Assembly: GCF_910596095.1 (NCBI RefSeq)
Contig: NC_056551.1
Coordinates: 11,673,501-11,737,500 of the forward strand
Direction: 5' to 3'
Length of the DNA stretch: 64,000 nucleotides
Source of the DNA: Thunnus maccoyii
Lineage: Eukaryota > Chordata > Actinopteri > Scombriformes > Scombridae
This document shows, piece by piece, positions 50,597 to 62,700 of the stretch; within the stretch, counting starts at the first letter, position 1; the number at the start of each line of letters is the position of its first letter. The translations under genes were made by a program, and so were the position numbers. The notes under the pieces were generated by a model. That model was not told where the DNA came from. It made no database searches and worked only from the letters and a program-made list of their open reading frames with translations.

Positions 50597-53500
50597 TGGA
50601 TACAGTGGAATAAACCCAGACCATGGCGACAAGGGAGTAACAATTGGGCATTTTAGAGGAAAGGAAAAATAAATTATACAAGTATTTTTGTAAATACTGG
50701 GAAAAATGGTTTCAACAACACTAATGTTCTGCAGAACCTTTAAAGTAATTGCTCCCAAAACTGCAGGGGCACAGTAAGGTAATAATAGTTGGGGGGTGGG
50801 AGGGGGGTTACTGAAGAAAAATATGTGGGTTATGTTCCCAGAATTCCAACAGGGGCACTCACCAATGATGGGATACAGCCGTGTGGTGTTAGTGTAGGAG
50901 CCTGGGGTACAAAGAGTTGTCCTCTGCTGAGAACGGCTCAACAGGACTCTAGCACCACCCATCACCATCAACAACCCCGACATGAATACGTTTATCAGCG
51001 AGTTGCAGGATTTTACCCAGCACAGTCTTACAGCATGTGTCTTATAAATAAATTGCACATCCTGTACTTATGGAAAGCTTTGTGATGAGATAAATCAGCA
51101 TGCTTGACAACATGTTTACTTCACTAATGGTTCTCTCCAACTGTTCCAGTGTATTTTAGTGACGCTCTGTCTCTGACCTCTTTGGTCCTTCATGTGCGCT
51201 GAAGACTATCTAAAAGGTGTATCACATTGTGAGGGAAGATGTGTTTCACAGCAGAATCTGATCTTTTATTCATAACATATTGCTGTCATTGCGTGTCTGT
51301 CTGCCTTTCTGCTCTCATTCATCAGCACATTATGATATTGTTTTGTTTGTGTTGCCCCTGCAGCGAGAAGGGCATAAAACAATTTTCTTTTTCAATCCCT
51401 AATCAGGTCAGCTTCAGGTAATGACCCTTAATTATCACATGTGTGTGTGTGTATGTGAGGTAAACATGGAAAGAAAGTAAGTGATTTAATGACTGCTGCT
51501 CTCTCCTTTACTCTACGTCGGTGAGTTCAATACTGCATTATGAAGAAAACAGTTGAACTGCTAAATCTTTTGTGGTAAAAACTTAACAGTGGAGCTGGGC
51601 CTCCAGCTAACCCGCTCAACTTAACATTTATAGAGGAAGACCAATGTGATTAATACTTCATTCAGCCTCTTAAGATTCCCTCCACGTCACCACTTGTGCT
51701 GCTGTATTATGATGTATGGGTCACTGGTGGAGGAGATGTTTCTGTTCATCCCACCGCTGCAAATGTGGCGTGGCCAGACAAGCTTAACTGACTTAGTGAA
51801 CTTCACCCAAGGAAATACCACATCGGCTGTTTACCAACAGACGTCTGCACACAGGCTCTTTAGTTGTAATGCCAGCAGTAGGCCTATACGGCAAACAGAT
51901 CGAACATCCAAGGCTGTTGGAGTGCTGTCAAATACAGAGCTGCAAGCAAACGCTCTTATTCTCACTGTGACTGGAGATCTGTTTGTTTAACGTGTCCGTG
52001 CCAGATGGAGGAGCTTGCAAAACACCAATGGGAGAAGACTTATGCTTTGTTCATACTTCAGTTCTATACATACTACAATCAGACACATTACACACAATGT
52101 GCACCAGACAACGATATCGTAACCTCACAATGGCAAGAAAAAAGAACTACTTTGTCATGTATAAGTCACACTTGCACCCATACAAAAAAAGTGCAAGATA
52201 CTGTAAATGTTACACTGTATGTGCAAGGTACAAACACAGATGATACACACTGGACAAATGTAACAATTGCTACAGTTCAAACATCACTGACTGCCTCCAA
52301 GAATGGGCAAGAGGTGGAAAAAAAAACTCCACCTTGCACCTTCACATACAGGGTCAATACTGACTAAAGGCTTTATAGCCCTCAACACAGAAAGGAATTC
52401 AAAGAATTGGCAGCTACTGACTCTGCTTCAGTCAGCGAATAATAAATACTTCAACAACTGTTAAAACTAATATCCATGGAGGAGGCTTGACACTTTCAAG
52501 ATATTGGTGAAGTATGTTTTAAATGCTTAACATTGACCTAGATTAAAACTAAAATAGCAAGATAGGCGCTTAGTAAAGGGATTTTTTTGGTAAATATTAA
52601 GTACCATGTTGGATAGGTTTCCTGCATACTCATTACAATCACAAAACTGCAGTATCTAAGAGAAAAGACATTAACTAGCTTTAACCTGCAGCCTCTGCAG
52701 CTTGTTAGGTTAGGAAGAAAACACATGATGTAATCGCAGACTCTCTTTCTCTCTGTATGAATTAGTTGGGATGAATTGCAGATACAGTAAATAACAGTTG
52801 TGTCTCATTACTTAAATTATAACTATATACACAACTCCTGACTCGCCCCTGGTTTCCACACATGATTTAAGTGTTGGAATGTCACAAGGTTTAGTGGGCG
52901 AATTTCCAGGTCTCTGGTCATGCCTCTTGCATGAAACTGAACATCACACTTTAAAGGGCTTTGTGTGATAAAGAAAAGAGAAGAATGAGGAGGTGTTTTG
53001 TTTTATGAAAGCATTCTACAAAGTCAGCTCATTCTGCAAACCTCTCACTATTTCCCAAGCTGAGCGGTTGCCAAGACGCACGCAGCCGTACAGACCTGTA
53101 CCAGAACGAAATCAGGAGATGCTCAGAGCCAACAAGAAACATCCCGTAGGACTCTGCTCACCAGGAGGTAGACGCAAGTTCAGATTTCACAGCCAGAATG
53201 TGTCTCTGTGCAGGGTCAAGTCTTTCCTCTCCTTTAACACTGCCATCAGATAATCTGATTTAAGTCTATTTTTGCCTCTTTCATCAGCAGCTTATTAAAC
53301 ACTTAGTGTGGGAACTATTAGGTGAAATGGGTTACAGAATGACTTCAGTCCTGTGAAATCCACTGCAGCCTGCTGTGTGTAGTATGTTCATAACTGCAGT
53401 ACTGTAAGTTACACCTGAATTAGACAATAACTACTAAACTAAATGAATAAAATGTATTAGGTTCCTGGTTTTAGTACCGTGAAATAAAAAGTGAGGAAGA

Positions 53501-54523
53501 AACAAAAAAGGGAGAAGAAAGCTGATGATAGGCTCTTTCACCATTGCTCAAGACAGACATTCAACTTTTTTGTATTTTAGGCATGTAGCTAATGCTTTCA
53601 TCAGTGGGACTTATACTGACTGCAATATACTTAGATTCTTAGATCACCAACATTACAAGCTGCCAGTGAGGATGGTAAAGGTCAGAACCACAGTGTCCTC
53701 AGAAGATTCTTGTGACTGTAAAAAGTAAGAGAGAAGCTTTGTGCGCAGAAAGTTTAAGTAGGCAAAAGCAGAAGTGATATCCTAATGAGAGGCTGACATA
53801 AGAAGCCATTTATAGAAGTGTTTTTTTTTTTTTAAGCTGACGACACTGTTTTGATTGTGGCTGTTTTAAAATGAATATTATTAACCATCTTCTGTCTCTT
53901 ATAGCTCTTCAAAGTATTAATTTAGCATTGTTCAGACGTCAAAGTTTATCAAAGTAATAGCATGCTGCAGGATACATAGTTCCCCAAATAACATGCAGGA
54001 AACATATGTTTGGGTTTTCAGCTTGAGTGATGAAAATGTAATCCCGAAAGTAGCTGAAGCTAAACTTCATCATGGAAGTCAGTGTATAAAACAGCAACAA
54101 TAAATATTCAATATCTTTTTAATAAAATTCATATTTTATGTCAACTCCTTGAAATGGCTATGTGTTATGGGGAGCCTTCTTCGACTGCTGTCTTTTGAGA
54201 GGGAAATTCAGAATTTGTTTCTCCTTTGATATCTCATTCTACTTGAATGGTGCTGGTGAAGCAGAAAGCAGGAAGTGGAGGAGGGGATGAAGGGGTGCTC
54301 CTTTCCTCCAAACCCACAGGGTCCTTTCCACTTCTTTGCTGATGGCCTGTAATTGGTATTTAGCACTGTTGTGGAGAGGCCTCAGCTGCAGGGTGGCTTC
54401 TCTGGCTGCCTTTCAACGTGTCACTGGTTTATGTGTCCCATTATGGCTTGTTCACTCTTGAGCTTGAGCCTTTCACCTACAGTGGCAGGGTGCGGAGGAA
54501 GCAAAACCAGCCACAGCTGTATT

Positions 54524-54524
<1 letters not shown>
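50597..54524. other. non-coding stretch
   Basis: No gene can be supported. The longest open frame in the window (191 codons, minus strand, 50483-51058) starts in this stretch and runs out through the terminal arm of the fold-back element, with no domain. An A-rich plus-strand frame at 52005-52367 (120 codons) has three N-glycosylation sequons but no recognisable family. Confidence 0.5.

Positions 54525-54616
<92 letters not shown>
54525..54616. repeat. (GATA)n microsatellite
   Basis: About 23 uninterrupted GATA/TAGA units. Confidence 0.97.
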
Positions 54617-54654
54617 CAATTTACACAAGTGTGATGAGGAAAACTAAGCCTTGA

Positions 54655-54880
54655 GAATGGACTTTTCAGTTAAAAAGGAGACATCTTGCATCCAGCAGTG
54701 AAACTTAAGAAATAGACATTATCTGCATATTCATAGGTTCTCAACTTTTCAATGAGGGAGACTGAGGAAATGTTATTTTAAGAATTTTTCACAAGTCATT
54801 GGAACTGTCTTTGTGGAAAAAACATATCAGACACAATTTTTTATTCCAAGCAGAGTGTTTTATTCATCTTCAAAAAAAAA
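54655..54880 (+). repeat. two-copy dispersed repeat, copy 1
   Basis: Aligns by eye with 59475-59700 in the same orientation. Shared pieces include TTTGCATATTCATAG / CTGCATATTCATAG, TTTTTCAATGAGG / ACTTTTCAATGAGG, CTTTTTGTGGAAAAACCAGATCAGACA / CTTTGTGGAAAAAACATATCAGACA (quoted in part) and GCAGAGTATTTT / GCAGAGTGTTTT. No coding frame. Family unknown to me. Confidence 0.65.
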
Positions 54881-55799
54881 TTAACTAATAAAATGTAAAT
54901 GTAATCCACATCTGTTGTTTTTTAAGCAACATTTTTTTTCCCTTTTTTTTTGTTTTCCCTTATTTTTGTGGAATGTGTGATTTTTTAACCATATTAATGA
55001 ACTTGACTTCACATGCTTTTGTGATTTCTTCATGTTTTAGGTGTTTACATTATTTTGTCTACCCCTGTACCCCAGCCAAACGGCCAAACAAGGTAATGCT
55101 TAAATATCCCACTTCCTGAACCCACCCCAGTGATGACTCGAAGGCTGCAGCTCTGCAAACACTTTTGCTATTATTTATTGTGTGAGATGTGACAGCTCCT
55201 TTATGCAGATCACCATGTTTGTCCTACAGTTGTTCTGTGGAAGGTTCATAATTATGCAGCAGCACTTCCTGATTCACTGACTCATGAGTCATGAATCTAG
55301 CTGAGGGCAGCTAAATACAATCAGAGGCGCCCTGTAGGGGGCACTGTTGGTTCTCATGAACGACCCCGTGGCACAACAGGTTGCAGTGCTCTCTACTCTT
55401 CTCTTCATTGGATGGACACTAATGATCCATGTGAGTATAGAAGTGCTAAAATAAAAATGTATTGAGTACTGTCAGCCACATTAACCTGAGTTTAGAACCA
55501 TTTTATGATGACCAGGTAAAAACTCCAAATGTAAAAGTGTGCCTTTCACTTCATTATATGTCACAAACCTCTGGTTCTCAGGGAGCCCTATATACAAAAC
55601 TGGTCTTCATATTTATTTTAAACAATGTTTTCATGCTCATAATGTTCAAGATGACACTGCAGGGCACCTATGCGTTGGAATTGTGATATACTTGCAGAGT
55701 CCCCCGGCTTTACTCTCATTTCTAACATTCAGCCGAAAATGAAAATGTAATTAAACATACTCCTTTCTAATTTGCCGTCAACTTTCTTTTTTTCAAATG

Positions 55800-56885
55800 A
55801 GTTGAGACCCAAAAAAAGCGCAATCCCCCCCCCCCCGGGAATTGGATGGCACAATACTTGCTGACGTGACGCCCGCAAACCCTCTAGTTTGCCAATCGAG
55901 CCCGGAGTCCAATCCTCCCCCCCTCTCTCTCTCAGCTTCAGCACTCTCCGGTCCACACACACATACACACACACACGCACACGCACTAAACGCACACGCA
56001 CACAGTCACAGGGTGCAGAGCGCAGCAGCAACAAGCTCAGGATCCACTTCGCCACCGTGCGCCACTGATCTGTGCACGCTTCTTCATCGCGTGGAAAGTT
56101 GGAGGACTATTTGCTGGATACAGCAGCCTCTACACATGTGATTTGTCACATTCAGGTGACTCGGGACCCGCTGCAAAACGCACCACTCTATGAAAAAAAG
56201 GAAGAAGAAGAAAAGAAAATAGCTGCGCGTTATGACCTCTCTGTGGAAAAACAGAAATTGTTGAGGACTTTTTTTTTCTTTTTTGGTGCTCTTATCGTTG
56301 ATGAAAATATTGCAGCTTGGCTTTAATTTGATGCCAACAGCTTATTGGATGATTAGACCGCGGCGCCGTAGGCTACCTCTCGTGTGCAATAAGAGAAATG
56401 GTAAGAAGCAAAGAGACAACCTAACACTGCATCCGTTTCACACACTTATTTCAATTTCAAAGACGTTTATGTTGCTTTTTGTAGCCTCCTGATGGACTGT
56501 TGTACACTATTTTATTTCCCGAAGCACAGAGAGACACCATTAACGATCAGCACATGTGCCACATATTAGAACATCTTGCGGGTGCGATTGGTGACAGACG
56601 GTTTGTTTTTACACCCCCCGAAGCACCTGTTTTATCCTCAGAAATTAACACTCAAGTCAAAACACACTCGGGAAGAATCAGCTCAGCAACCAAGAAGCTT
56701 GTGAGAATCTGATTCATGATATCTGCTATAGTAATTAGTCGTTTTTTTTTGGGGGGGGGGGGGGGGGACGAGGCACTTTCCTCTGTTTTCTTCCTTTAGG
56801 GTGAAAAGCTACTGTGTGTGCAGGGGGGTTCTGATGATGATGATGATGATGATGATGATCGTTTCCTCATGTCTGTGATGGCAGG
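55800..56885 (+). promoter_or_regulatory. putative promoter and 5' non-coding exon of a downstream gene
   Basis: The segment is clearly richer in CpG than the surrounding DNA and holds CT-rich and CA-rich tracts (55915-56000), which fits a CpG-type promoter. A strong plus-strand donor (gagaaatg/gtaagaag) lies at 56400/56401 and a plausible acceptor (gtgatggcag/gtgg) at 56884-56885. A non-coding first exon ending at 56400 followed by an exon starting near 56886 is therefore possible. The transcription start is not determined. Confidence 0.45.
56742..56767. repeat. T9-G17 homopolymer junction
   Basis: Nine T directly followed by 17 G. It lies in the predicted 5' intron of the gene starting at 57014, and a (GAT)n tract follows at 56831-56859. 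Confidence 0.9.
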
Positions 56886-57013
56886 TGGTGTCGCACGGAA
56901 TACAACAGTTTGGTTTCAAATGGAGAAGCGCTCACAGAGGATAAATTGCGTGCGAAGTTGCGAGGCTTTCTGCTGAGGGAGTTATCCAGAGGCTTCCCCT
57001 CCCCCGAATAAAG

Positions 57014-57080
57014 ATGAGTCCACGGCGAGATATGGGTCCGTTTCAGTGCGTGGGATTCAGCGCGCTTCTCCTGTGCACAG
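57014..57080 (+). CDS. first coding exon of an unidentified secreted or membrane protein (partial)
   Basis: ATG at 57014 opens a 22-codon frame, MSPRRDMGPFQCVGFSALLL then Cys-Thr, plus one base, followed directly by a strong donor (cacag/gtaaga). It has the form of a signal peptide: basic N-region (two Arg), hydrophobic core, and a phase-1 end, which is the usual layout for receptor and adhesion-protein first exons. An in-frame TAA at 56942-56944 lies upstream, so the frame is not part of a longer exon; a second in-frame ATG at 57032 is possible. It sits in the CpG-rich segment next to a gene-poor stretch. The remaining exons are not in the window, since no convincing plus-strand exon was seen in 57081-64000. 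The family cannot be named from this exon. Confidence 0.55.
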
Positions 57081-57431
57081 GTAAGACCCCCCTAGAGAAA
57101 CCTCAGCTATTATCAATGAGCACTTGTGTTCATATAACTGGAGAAGAATTATGGAAATGAAAGGTAACGGGCATGGCCACATAATAAGATACACTCTGAG
57201 TGCATCAACCTTTATTGAGTGATTTTTATTCAGTGTGGAACAATGAAATGCAAATGATTTCCTCTCAGCCAAGAGGACATACACTATATAATTTATGAGA
57301 CATATAATTAGCTGTAAGCTGTTGTGGCAGAATACAAAATGACTTGTAATATTAACGTGAATGAACTGTGACAGTTGCCTAGAGAGAGAGCGTGTGGGGT
57401 TTGGGTGTTGTAGCAGCACTGAAATGGGATG

Positions 57432-57432
<1 letters not shown>

Positions 57433-57518
<86 letters not shown>

Positions 57519-57519
57519 C
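57433..57519. repeat. (TG)n(CG)n microsatellite
   Basis: About 40 TG units ending in a short CG run (gcgcgcgc). It lies some 350 bp after the predicted first coding exon and causes the artefactual Cys-Val and Thr-His open frames on both strands. Confidence 0.97.
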
Positions 57520-57702
57520 ATGGCACTGCAGAGCACCAGGAATAACAACAGGCTGCAGACACAACCCAGAAAATGAGAAGTATCATCATCTTCTCACTAA
57601 GTTGCAGTTCTGCACTTAGATAAACAGATGTGTGTTTGTGCACCTGAGTGCTGAAGTGTATAGGCTATGTGTTATTGTGAGAGCGTGCATGTTTGGGTGT
57701 TA

Positions 57703-57729
57703 GTGTGTGTGTGTGTGTGTGTGTGTGTT
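57703..57729. repeat. (TG)n microsatellite
   Basis: About 13 TG units. Confidence 0.9.
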
Positions 57730-58240
57730 TGTGAGTTGTACAGGCCTGTGATTATAAAATGACCATATAGGAAAAACTAAACTGTGTGTTTCCATCATAA
57801 TTATTTACCTGCCAATCAGAGACATATGTAAAATGTTTTCTCATCGATGTGGACGGACACCTTGCAATGTTGCTTTAATAAAAAACTTAGGAGCTTGCAA
57901 ATGTCAGTGTACGGGCAGCCTTTCCTTTTTATATGTAAAACTCCCAGACACCAATCAACATCTCTCACTTGGCTGTGGCCACCAGAAGACAGATATTTTG
58001 GCATAGACCACAAATTTATGTTCAGATAATGAAGAAATTAGTTTACCGTATTTAGAAAAATTACATATTTATTTCTTGTAGTTTTGTCTATCACTCCATT
58101 TGGTTATGACAACATTTCATTGCTTAGATCTGGGGATGCAGCAGTGTCACTAAATCTGGGTCCATTAGCAACAAGAGCAGTCAGATTATCTGACAGTTTG
58201 AAAATAAACGCAGTTTAGCCAAACTAAAGCACTTATTTGC

Positions 58241-58690
58241 AGAGGTGGGTAGAGTAGCTGAACACTGTACTCAAGTAAAAGTACTGTTACTTTTTAATAA
58301 CAATAAAACTAATCTGTTCTTTGCCTCACGACGTCACTGTGACAACAGGTCCAGGAAACCACTGTGCCAAGTTATCCAGCACATTAGAGCTGCAATGATT
58401 AGTTCATTAATCAGTTGATTGACAGAAAATTAATCACCAACTATTTTGATAATCTAGTAATGGTGTTGAGTATTTTTTTGAAAGAAAAATATTTAAAATA
58501 TTTTAAAATATTTAAATACTCTAGTTCCAGCTTCTTAAAGGTGAATATTTTCAGATTTATCTTTGGGTTCTGGACTGTGCAGTCAGGACAAAACAAACAT
58601 TTTAGGTTGCTTCTTGGGCTTTGGGAAACAGTGATCAACATTTTTCACTATTTTCTGACATTTAACCATCTAACCATCACCATAATGTCT
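58241..58690. repeat. two adjacent DNA-transposon-derived fish repeats
   Basis: First piece (58241-58372): AGAGGTGGGTAGAGTAGCTG and TACTCAAGTAAAAGTACTGT, a common fish repeat end. Second piece (58384-58690): starts TTAGAGCTGCAATGATTAGT and carries GACAGAAAATTAATCACCAA, GGGTTCTGGACTGTGCAGTC and TTTTTCACTATTTTCTGACA, matching a hAT-like miniature element whose ends read AGAGCTGCAACGATTAAT. The far terminus is missing. Confidence 0.6.
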
Positions 58691-59474
58691 GTACTCTAGC
58701 TTCATTTATATGTATTTCCAAGAACGTCTAACTATCCACTCTTACACACCTCAGATTCAGCAGAACTTCCTTGAGTTGCGTGTGAAACAGTTTTACGGTT
58801 GACCATTGCAGTTTTGGGTGGATCCAACTTTCAACTCGCTTGGTGTAGTGGACTCCTTTCTAGTGATATTACCATGTTCCTGAATTAAGTTGCCAAAATA
58901 TTTTCAAAACTGGAGGGGAAAACTATGAAAAAACCCCCAAAACAAACAAACAAAAAAATGAGTAGTCCCTAAAACTATTGGAAAACAGTTTTCAGACTCT
59001 CTTCACCAGGTGAGGCCCAACCCAGAAACATACAGACATAGACCAAAGATTGATTCATATCTCACTGGATCTGGTCAGCCTCTTAATCTTTGTGGGTGAA
59101 AGTGTAGAGGAGAGAGCAAGAGAGGGAGAAAAAACCCCCAACAGATTCTATCCTGTCAGTCAGACCCCTGGTGTTCAGAGTCTCAGAGGATATTATAACT
59201 CTCAGGTCATCTGATTGCTTTCACCGAGAGGGTCTGGGTTGTCTCGATGAGACACGCGTACTGACAGGCAGATACTGTAGAGGATACCTACACACACTCA
59301 CACACTGTCAGACTGGCCATCAGACCATTTGGAAATACTCCATATAGCCTGACAGTTTTATTTTTGTTATACAGGACAGATTGGAAGATTGTCATCTCTT
59401 AGTCAGAAAGAAAAAGTTTCAGGGGAAAAATTGCATAGTTACCACTTTACAAGAAGTCAAACTTATAAAAGTTG

Positions 59475-59700
59475 CAGGATGGACTTTACAGTGAAGTAAA
59501 AGATGTCTTGTTTCCAGCAGTTAAACTTTTGGAGAGAAAAATATTTGCATATTCATAGATTCTGGGTTTTTCAATGAGGTAAAAGGAATAGATGTCGTTT
59601 TAGGGAGGTATTTGAACTTTTTGTGGAAAAACCAGATCAGACATAAATCACGAGTCAAAGCAGAGTATTTTTTATGTGTCTTGGAGGGAATTTTTAATTA
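59475..59700 (+). repeat. two-copy dispersed repeat, copy 2
   Basis: Counterpart of 54655-54880, same orientation, estimated by eye at roughly 70-75 percent match over about 220 bp with small gaps. No coding content. Confidence 0.65.
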
Positions 59701-62700
59701 CTTAGAGTTCTGAAAACACTTTTTCACATTCTTATTCTCTGCTAAATCACCATATAGCATCTACAGTATGGTTAAGGTTGGGTAAAGAAGAACGGTAAAG
59801 GTGAACTTTAATTGTTGGTGTGTGATGAGACATGGAGTCCATGTACTGAAAGTCACAATTTCGACATGTCCATCCACCTCCTGACCTCCACTCCCTTACT
59901 AATGCATATAGGAAACGAAATGTACCATTTAGTACCATCATGACAACTGAGGAGTGTCTGGATAAAGGATAAGATCAAAGGAGTGTGTATCCTGGTTAGA
60001 TCACCAGTCCAGAGAGAGTAAAACCTGAAAGCTATAATCCAGTGTATTAAACAGTGGAATCTTTAAATTTTATGGATGATTCTTGAATTAAAAAGAGTCG
60101 ATGAGCCCCTTTTAACAAATTCCATATGAGCTCCCAGCAAGATTAGCCCTGTTTACTATAAGCTTTGACACAATATCTTAACTAAAGAAGTTTAGTCAAT
60201 TCAGCTTTATTATCAGCTATCATCATAGTGCTGTCAGAGGCTGTTGAGTCAGGGATGTTTTTCAGTCCTGGTCTGTCTCTGCTAACCAACCAAGTAAATG
60301 AACTTCCCCCATTAACCTTTTCACTTTTGTTACCCTAATGAATTTTCTTTCACTTGAGAGGTAATGCTTTTACAGTTCCTGCACCAAGCATTACCTCCCC
60401 TGCTTCATTTTCCTTATAATGGTTTCATCATTTTAAAAATCACAAACAATAACCTCATATTGAAGTAAACTAAAAAAAAACAGCATCTAGAACCTTTTTA
60501 GAGGCTGAAGTGGATTTCTCAGTAATGAAGTTATTCTGTGGGCTGTTTTACCTCAGTTGCCACAGAGAGTGTTTAACAGGCTAAAGACGAAACAGGTGAA
60601 AAAGTGGAGACTGAAAACAGATAATCTCATGCCAACATTAGACGAGAGAAAGACCCCGGAGTGACCCCACTGCACTCACATTAAGGCTGTGAAATGTAAA
60701 CTGGTGTCTACCTCCTGGAGAGCAACGTCTCATGGGATACTACTTGTTGCCTCTGAGCATCTCTTGGATTAATTCTGTTGGGGGAGGGTGGAGGGGGGTT
60801 GCAGGGCTGCTCGCTTCTGGGCAGCGATTCTGCTTAAAGAAACAGCGAGAGCCTATAGATTAAACAGACTTTGTAGAAAGTTCTCATGTGAAAAAATTCT
60901 CCCCTTCTCTTCTTCTCTTGTTTTTTTTTTTCGCTTGTTTCCCCTTTAAATGGTTCAAAAGTAATTTCTATGAGCTTTAATGTTCATTACCATAAAACAA
61001 GCACTACTTGTTACTGGAGGCCTTGATCAAGAGGCTAAAAATTGAGTCAGTCTCTTAAACATTGCGTGTGTGTTTCCCACAGCTAAACAAAGTGTTTTAC
61101 TATCCAGGGGCAAAGTCAAAGTTTATCATACTGAAAAGCACAACATTTTGTCTGTAATGCAGTAGCCCTCAAGACAAACATTTAATAATAATTTGCTGAA
61201 TCTGTGTGCAAAAATGAACTATGACTGAATGAAACGCTGTATTTTGAAGTGATGGATGAAGCTTGGCTTGCCCTGCATGACACTGTATTTTACACCAGGC
61301 TCCAGAGAGCAGCAGAAGCAAACACTGCACCAGGGAGCCATATGTCATTATGGGTCATAATGCAGAGACACAAGTCATAAAGTGAAAGGTAATCTAAGGA
61401 ATATGTTGTAGTACAAATCCAAAATTTGTGCATACTTCACAAAGCCATTATGGTCTTGTAAACAGTAAATTGAATTAGATTTAATTAAAAATCGAACTGA
61501 GCAGCTTGTAGTCCTAAGTTTGCACTGGCTGGTTGAATGATAAAGTTAGAGCATTACTGAAGTGGAAAAGGATTTTGTTTCTTTGATATATTACACTCTC
61601 TGTCACTCTATTTGACAATTTGAGAAATAACAGCCTGGGGGCTTCTCTAAAATATCCCAGTAGGAACCCAATTAACATAATCCTTAACACTGGTTAACTA
61701 AAGTATTGTTACTTACAGGCTCTCCTTAATTCAAGATTGTCCATCTGGATTGATGCAGTAGCACAAATAGTGTTAGCAAATAAATACGTACACATTCAGC
61801 AGACACAGTACTACATTAGAATTAATTTGGTGTTTTTTGGCTTGGTCTAAACCTGCCGTGTGGGTTTTTCAGAGCTTTTATAAAAACAACATCTGTGTGC
61901 TGCTGCTGTGCTGAAAAAGAGGTTGATGAGCGAGGACTTTGTGAACCAGAAAACAAAAGTAATGAGCTAAAAGAGGCTAAAAGACTACTGAGAACTGAGG
62001 GGAGCTGCAGAGTTGGGTGATCTTTTTTTTTTTTTTTCTGTGTTTTTCACTACGATCGACACCTTTCACATTACACACAGTCATTTGATGTACTGTTGAT
62101 ATAAAAATATCAATTACTGAGGCAGTGGAAGAAGTGGGAAAAGCTTGGGATGACTGAACAGCCACTGAACTACAATTTGGAAACGGCTGATTTTAATTGG
62201 AGAAGACAATGAGAATATGCCAAGAGGAGTGCTGCACAACAGAGAAATCCCAAACATACTAATCAAGAGCTACTATAATTACACATTACAATTAACATTC
62301 CTCTACGAGTTGGGATACAGCTATTAACCCACTATGTTGCTATTGTTTCAGAATATGAGAGTGGATTCTGTTATTCAGATTTCATTACAGAGCACTCATA
62401 CGGTGGCCTGTTGTCCCTGCAGACCTTATGGAGCCTCCACAACTTATTAAAGTTAGCTGCAGTGTTGCTGAATAAATACACACCAGGAAGCAGCAGATGG
62501 ACCTGGTGGTGGGAGGTTGTAGTCATGGGCGTTCAGCAGCAGTGATTGCTCCCTGTAGTTAGCTTAACTTTACTCTTTGTGCATTTGTTTAGCAGCTTGT
62601 CCTCACTTCAGGTTTGTCTGCATCCTTCTTTATATATATAAATATTTCTGTACACTTTTGTTCTTTTTTTTGTAAAAGCTGGTATGGTCGGGAAAAAAAA

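Noticed and set aside
50483-51058. 191-codon minus-strand open frame, the longest in the window
   Set aside because: Its last part runs through the terminal arm of fold-back copy D, it shows no domain, signal or splice pattern, and composition is that of random AT-rich DNA.
57057-57643. Long Thr-His and Cys-Val open frames on both strands
   Set aside because: They are translations of the (TG)n array at 57433-57519.
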